Below are positions 59,274-64,000 of a DNA stretch of 64,000 nt, one piece after another. Positions within the stretch are counted from its first letter, which is position 1. Each line of letters starts with the position of its first letter. The stretch lies in NCBI GenBank assembly GCA_026008535.1, contig BRKX01000014.1, positions 41,174,506 through 41,238,505 on the forward strand. The letters run 5' to 3'. Both the position numbers and the translations under genes were made by a program. The notes under the pieces were generated by a model. The model had not been told where the DNA came from, searched no databases, and saw only the letters and a program-made list of their open reading frames with translations. This DNA is from Perilla frutescens (taxonomy: Eukaryota; Streptophyta; Magnoliopsida; Lamiales; Lamiaceae).

Positions 59274-59289
59274 CCGGCTCTTAATGCCA
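59274..59289 (-). other. Primer binding site of element B, altered
   Basis: Minus strand TGGCATTAAGAGCCGG, two bases from the LTR; differs from TGGTATCAGAGC at several positions, so priming by initiator tRNA-Met would be impaired. Confidence 0.6.
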
Positions 59290-59291
59290 CT

Positions 59292-60355
59292 TGTTAAAAT
59301 TTGTTGCCTGACACAATGTGAATTACGGATATAAATTGCAAAGTTAAATGAAATGTTGAAGCTAGTGTTACCACATTGCCTTCAATATGCAGCGGAAATG
59401 TAAACAGAACTTTACACAAAATAAATTTTAAATCACACTCCTTACGGTGTGTGATTGCCTCAATGCGAAATTCACTATCACAAGTGATAAATAAAAATAA
59501 TGCCGATATTGTCTTGGTTCATTCCCTCGACAACACTGCATAAAACATACAGAGGACTATCCTAACTTCACTCACTCGAATAATCACTTAAACAAAGCTA
59601 TCTAAAAACATAGATAAATTACAACAAGTCACTCTAAATCCTAGACTCTCAAAGTTGACTATCTAACCTACACACACAACTGGAATGAAAGTCTCCAGCT
59701 GATTGGGATGCTAGGCCGATGTCTGGGAAGATGTCTTGGATTTCAGAGATGACACTAGATGCAAGATTCAGAGCTTCTCACAAACCACGGTGATAACCTG
59801 CTTGCATAAATGATTTCAAGGTCTAAAGAGACCTTAAATACTTCCTCCATCTTGTCTTGGCAGTTGCCTCACGATCCTAGATGACTTGGACTTAAACCAA
59901 CCGCCTTCCACTACCCATTGCTGAAGTGGACTTAAGATAACCGTCTTCTGCATTGCGTGGCACACGTTCTTCAACATCGTGCAATAGTAGCGGTTATTCC
60001 AGTGACCCACGATCTCCTGCAACGGTTAGTGTCCAATGGAGAGTGGGAACATCACGTCCCCTACAAATCCGAAACAGATTTTGAACAAGTCAAAATCAAA
60101 CATTATCCACGATTTAATTCATAATAAAATATCTAGTAAATCTCTAAATACGTGGAAAACAAAATGTGATAAATATCACAATATATTCATATTAATTTAA
60201 GATAATTTAATCCAAAATACTAGGAAAGGATAAGATTAATATTTCGAGTGTTATACTCGATGTGACGAGAATGACAGAACATCATTAGATACGACATTGA
60301 TTGCGATGTTATCAAATAAAGTGATAACATCATCTGGAACACGTCAAACTCAACA
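59292..60355 (-). mobile_element. 5' LTR of Sirevirus B
   Basis: 1064 bp. Minus strand TGTTGAGTTTGACGTG...AAATTTTAACA. More than 90 percent similar by eye to 50091-50907 where they overlap. Confidence 0.9.
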
Positions 60356-60403
60356 ATATTTTCATTAATTTTTATATATTTATTTAGTTTTGGAATCTTA
60401 TGA
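60356..60403. mobile_element. Remnant of the Ty3 LTR family at 15880
   Basis: atattttcattaattttt, then tatatatttatttagttt and ggaatcttatga, match 15878-15925 almost exactly. It is the target into which Sirevirus B and the next LTR inserted. Confidence 0.7.
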
Positions 60404-61507
60404 TGTAACGCCCCGGTCCCGAGAATTAGGATGGGAACATTACGAGAAAAATAGAAGGAAAAAGGTAGCATAATCCAAAATCCAGAGAGTCCTCTGTAAT
60501 TTCACAATCCCGAAAGAAAAATAAATGAGGGTCAGGGTGTCACTAAAAAAGGAAATACTATTTAGAATAATTAAATGAAATGGCTTTAGAACAAGAACAT
60601 GTTATATTCCCCAAAGCTTTGGGCAGCATAACCTCTGTAACTGGAAGAAAACCATGTCTTTCAATGTATCAACAAAATCAAAAGATTCAATCAGGTCAAA
60701 AAAATGCCTATTCATAGGCCAATCAAACTTAAGTCCAACAATTAATAAATAGGATTCTGACTCCTCAAATAAACAAGATCTCTTCATAGGTCACAACAAC
60801 TAAGACACATCAATAGGTCAGATGCAAATAAACTATTTTATGTCTCATTCATAGGACAGAAGCAATTAATCAACTTTAAGACCCATTCATATATAGGTCA
60901 ACTCGTAAATAAATAGAATCCAAGACTCAACTAAATATGACCAACTCATAGGTCGAAAACTGTAAAGAAACATGATTTGATTTATGAAAAATAAATGGGA
61001 CTTTATTTATCATGAGTCAAATAAGGAATACAATTCATATAAGCCCAATAATAAAACATAGCATGCAATCATACTATGGGGTAACTGTATCGGAGTTTAA
61101 GCGGAAAATAATGGAATAATATTGTATCACATAACAACATACTCATGAGCAATAATTTAATCTGAACGAGACAGCAAGACATGATCAACCCACAATAATA
61201 CATCGAGCCATCACCTCTAGCATCTCAACCGGTGAAAAATATTTTGAAAGGTTTTTGAGCATGAGTACTAAAACACTCAATGGGTTAAACTTTTAACTCA
61301 GTCTTTAATAAAAAATGTAACACAATATCCAAAATATAAATACAGATAATGGAAAGCAAAACGCGAAAGCCCTTCCCATTTCTGCAAATATTTACTTCTC
61401 TTTGGTACCCTATGACTCCTTCTGTTGTCTACTGTACTCTATAACATGTCGCTGATAGGAAAAGGGAGGGGTTACCTCGCTAATCCGAGAAGAGTGTACT
61501 AGGGATC
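60404..61507 (-). mobile_element. Inverted partial copy of the long Ty3 LTR
   Basis: Reverse complement of about 10133-11231, starting at the LTR end TGTAACGCCCCGGTCCC. It includes the inverted-repeat element (TGAGT-gttttagt-ACTCA, 61263-61283) and the GACC/GGTC-type hairpins. It is cut at 61507 by the next LTR, whose target site may be ggatc. Confidence 0.85.
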
Positions 61508-61740
61508 TGTAACACCCCAATTTCACTTTTAATAGAAAAAGGCACGTTATCCATGCTTTTCATTTAATAAAAATATTTTTCCTTGAAATACAGCGGAAGT
61601 TTCAAAGCATAGTTCGACATTTAATACATAAAATAAAGTAAAAATAAAAAATAAATCATTAATCATGCTTGACCACTGGACCACCATCATCACATCTTGC
61701 CCGCTACGCATCACCCGAGACAACACCTGAAAAGATAAGT

Positions 61741-61785
61741 AGATTTTGGGGTGAGTACTACTGACTCAGTGGGGAATGTCCAATC
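61741..61785 (-). promoter_or_regulatory. Shared LTR element: ACTGAGT hairpin
   Basis: Minus strand CCCCACTGAGT-cagtagt-ACTCACCCC with perfect arms, followed by CTTATCTTTTCAG|G. Confidence 0.65.
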
Positions 61786-61857
61786 ATCCAGGCTATATAT
61801 CAAACAGAATGATATGCAAATAATAAACTTGTGTTCAGTCCGTAGACCAAACCATGT

Positions 61858-61951
61858 AGCCCGGAGGCTCTGCGTGATAGCTCGAAAGCTCTGCGTATAG
61901 CCCGGAGGCTCTGCGTGATAGCCCGTAGGCTCTGCGTGTAGCCCGAAGGCT
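61858..61951 (-). repeat. Five UNCG-tetraloop hairpins at a 20-21 nt pitch
   Basis: In minus-strand sense, by plus position: 61858 AGCC-TCCG-GGCT, 61879 AGCT-TTCG-AGCT, 61899 AGCC-TCCG-GGCT, 61920 AGCC-TACG-GGCT, 61940 AGCC-TTCG-GGCT. Every copy pairs perfectly, including the one with a swapped base pair. Confidence 0.9.
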
Positions 61952-63150
61952 CTTGCTATGCTGTGACATCACATATATTCAATAAAACATATAGAGAGGA
62001 TAACATGGACAAAATCAACGTAAAACCCCACCTTGACCTTGACCTTGATATTAACCAATTAAGTCCTGCGCGCCTTGCCTATAAATTAATTATGTTAAAT
62101 TAATACAATGTATAACATGATGTAATTAAACTATGCATGAATTCAAACTATGATGCATGCTTTAAAACAATAATCATATATATATATATATAAAATAAAA
62201 TTCTCTTAATAAATGCATAACTTCAATTATTTATTAACATATACGTACATATCATATATATTATCTATCATTCACATACAATAAACAAATACATGCATAT
62301 ATATATATAGTATGCCAAGATATGTGTTTGAAATGATAAAAAAAACTAATGCATGATTAATGATGAAACCATGCCACGTAACAGTACACATATATATATT
62401 ATGCTAGGATTTGAAAGCCAAACTAATGCTTGAATCAAATGCCTCTCAACTTCAATCTTGCTTCTCGGCCCATTAACTTAAAACTTGTAGCCCATCTCCA
62501 CAAAACAACCCACTTTCATTATCTCTTAAAAGAAATACACCAACACCACCCTCTCTCCCCACATGGTTTACGTGAACTAGCAAATTCAGAAATCATCTTC
62601 CCTCCCTCCTGATTTATGAAGACAGACCTGCAAAACAAAGCATTAACCTAAAAAAAACTTTTACCCTTCTTTTGCTTCATTCCTTCACGTGAGCAGTAAC
62701 AGAAAAATAATTCAACACTATTCCACTCCATATTCTTCGCCGGAACTACATGTATCTCGCCAACGACTGCTGCTTACTACCTCCAAAACCTCAATAGAGA
62801 GCAATGGTCGACGGATAGCCCAATTGGAACAGCTACAAAAAAAATCAACTTCACTCCCTAAAATACCACCATGCTTCGCCGGGTGCCGACTCAACCACGC
62901 TGATTCCAGAGGTCGTCGTTGTCGAGAGTTGATGCTCTACAACCTACCAGCCCTCACTCACTTTCCCACACCCATCCAACATGACTATGCAAATGTTATG
63001 CAATGCGATGCACATGTGAAGCAATAAATCTAAAAGCAATTTTATACCTTCAGATCGAACCTTGAAACTTGAAGAAGAAAAAGAAGAAATAAAATTATTG
63101 TCTTTTCCTTTCGTCTCTTTGGTGTGAGTAATAGAAAGATATGAACTCTT

Positions 63151-63160
63151 TATTTATAGT
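63151..63160 (-). promoter_or_regulatory. TATA box of the Tekay-type LTR
   Basis: Minus strand ACTATAAATAAAGAG, about 430 bp into the LTR. Confidence 0.6.
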
Positions 63161-63591
63161 AGCAGGTTAGGATTTAGGGTTAGATTTCGTGGCTATCAAG
63201 AGGACAAGTTGATAAGATCAAATATTGATAAGTCTTGGAGAGTTTCAAATATATCAAAATTCCTGCTACTCGAATTCATGGAGAAGGAAGAAGGAAAATT
63301 TCCAGAACTTGGGCTCAACATTGGGCTTATAAAGACTTGGGCTCCAAATAGTTCAAATGGGCTTGAAATAAACTTTGGCTAAATAAAATGTAATATGTTA
63401 GACACTCTTAAAAATCTACATGCATGCTCATGACATGAAATAACCATATTCTAAAATAAATTTGTGCTTATAAATTACTTAGGCACGACTTATTAGACTT
63501 AATCAATTAATATCACATATAAAATAATGAATAAAATATTTTTAGAAAAATGTAGCAATTTAAATATATTTAGAAAACTGGGTCGCTACAT

Positions 63592-64000
63592 CCTTCCCTA
63601 CTAAAAACAAAATTTCGTCCTCGAAATTTCTTACTTGGTCTTAGTTCTCAAAGGTATCTAAACTTAAAATCTATCATTGGTCTTGCATAATCTTGCTAAT
63701 GGCGTGTCCATCGCTTATGAATTCTAAGTTCTTAGATCTAACTGATTGGCACATAAAACATGAACTTGGCTATGTTCTCTACCTTAAAGATTTCTCTAAT
63801 TGGTCATAGTTTTTCTAGGTTCTAGGTTAACTACCTGATTCGGACACTAAAATATTCCTAAAAAAATCAAAGTGATCTCGTTGGAAGTTGCATTGTGCTT
63901 TGGTCATCCTAGACATTGATTTCGCCACCTTGATCAAGGATTCCACGTGTTCTGCGTCTTCAATCTACTAGCACTTGATTACGGGTCGTTAACAAATGGC
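63592..64000 (-). mobile_element. Interior 3' end of the same Tekay-type element
   Basis: Directly before the LTR (minus sense) are a polypurine-like tract AGTAGGGAAGGA (63592-63604) and AATTTCGAGGACGAAATTTT, the phrase that ends pol in many plant Tekay elements (FEDEI). The rest up to the window edge shows no clear pol motif, so it is probably decayed or an untranslated tail. Confidence 0.65.

Larger units (their letters stand above)
50091..60355 (-). mobile_element. Sirevirus-type copia element B
   Basis: Minus-strand order is 5' LTR (59292-60355), PBS, gag with two zinc knuckles, pol, spacer, extra ORF (53489-51624), 3' non-coding repeats, polypurine tract and 3' LTR (50091-50907, about 250 bp of its end lost). 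The right flank (60356-60403) matches the Ty3 LTR family at 15880, so it inserted into a copy of that element. All ORFs are broken. Confidence 0.9.
61508..63591 (-). mobile_element. 3' LTR of a minus-strand Tekay-type element
   Basis: 2084 bp. Minus strand TGTAGCGACCCAG...TTGGGGTGTTACA. TATA (ACTATAAATA) at 63151-63160, donor-like AAG|GTGGGG at 62031, a five-hairpin array (61858-61951), CCCACTGAGT...ACTCACCCC (61747-61774) and acceptor-like TTTTCAG|G at 61727. The interior continues to the right. Confidence 0.85.

Noticed and set aside
61858..61951. CRISPR-like array (short repeats at regular spacing)
   Set aside because: Repeats of about 12 nt with 8-nt spacers of constant sequence, in a plant LTR; there are no unique spacers and no cas genes.
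62689..63027. 112-codon plus-strand frame
   Set aside because: It lies antisense in the Tekay-type LTR just after its TATA box, with no recognisable domain.
1..64000. tRNA or rRNA genes and organelle DNA insertions
   Set aside because: Apart from tRNA-complementary primer sites, no cloverleaf, rRNA or plastid/mitochondrial gene sequence was recognised.

Overview
This is plant nuclear DNA. The first 4.7 kb hold two ordinary genes with GT-AG introns and plant organelle-related products. From about 5.3 kb to the right edge it is almost solid, nested retrotransposon sequence. The protein families (P-L-S class PPR protein, plastid-type N-acetylglutamate synthase, Sirevirus, Athila, Tekay and Reina type elements) point to a flowering plant, most likely a eudicot. 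The species cannot be read from the sequence.

Layout. (1) 66-1551 (+): last three visible exons of a chloroplast-type N-acetylglutamate synthase. 2550-4739 (+): an intronless E-class PPR gene resembling Arabidopsis At3g49740. (2) 5.3-6.0 kb: a broken PIF/Harbinger transposase. (3) 6708-11231 (+): a very long Ty3-type LTR full of tandem repeats. (4) 11232-13347 (-): a truncated Reina-like chromovirus with a 291-bp LTR. (5) 13387-14851 (-): a decayed L1-type LINE ORF1. (6) 15090-22388: a copia LTR fragment, then a Ty3 element whose gag is split by a complete internally deleted Tekay-type element (16952-22217, TSD actac). (7) 22389-30437 (-): a copia element with an almost unbroken 4-kb frame and a long repeat-structured leader. 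(8) 30438-36770 (-): an Athila-type gag-protease element without pol, followed by two directly abutting LTRs. (9) 36771-38830 (+): a Ty3 LTR with its PBS. (10) 38833-48603 (-) and 50091-60355 (-): two Sirevirus-type copia elements, A and B, each with an extra ORF downstream of pol, separated by another Ty3 LTR (48604-50090). (11) 60404-64000 (-): two more Ty3 LTRs and the start of a further element's interior.

Most interesting points. (a) Six otherwise dissimilar Ty3 LTRs share one layout in their transcribed part: a splice-donor-like AAG|GTRRG, then a small inverted repeat CCCACTGAGT-N-ACTCAC, then TTTTCAG|G. The sequence looks like a conserved intron inside the LTR; a seventh, truncated LTR keeps the inverted repeat. 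(b) These LTRs also carry arrays of short perfect hairpins, many capped by UNCG tetraloops (UUCG, UCCG, UACG, UGCG), with stem changes that compensate each other. (c) Both Sirevirus elements have an ORF after pol with the same type of domain (resembling the Pfam 'putative plant transposon protein' family), and each has a TATA-like site about 110-130 bp before its first ATG, so it could be expressed on its own. (d) The copia leader at 27.9-30.3 kb shows eight degenerate units with a period near 149 bp and two covarying hairpins.

All retroelement ORFs carry stops or frameshifts. I see no complete autonomous element. All comparisons were made by eye; family names rest on motifs, not on searches.
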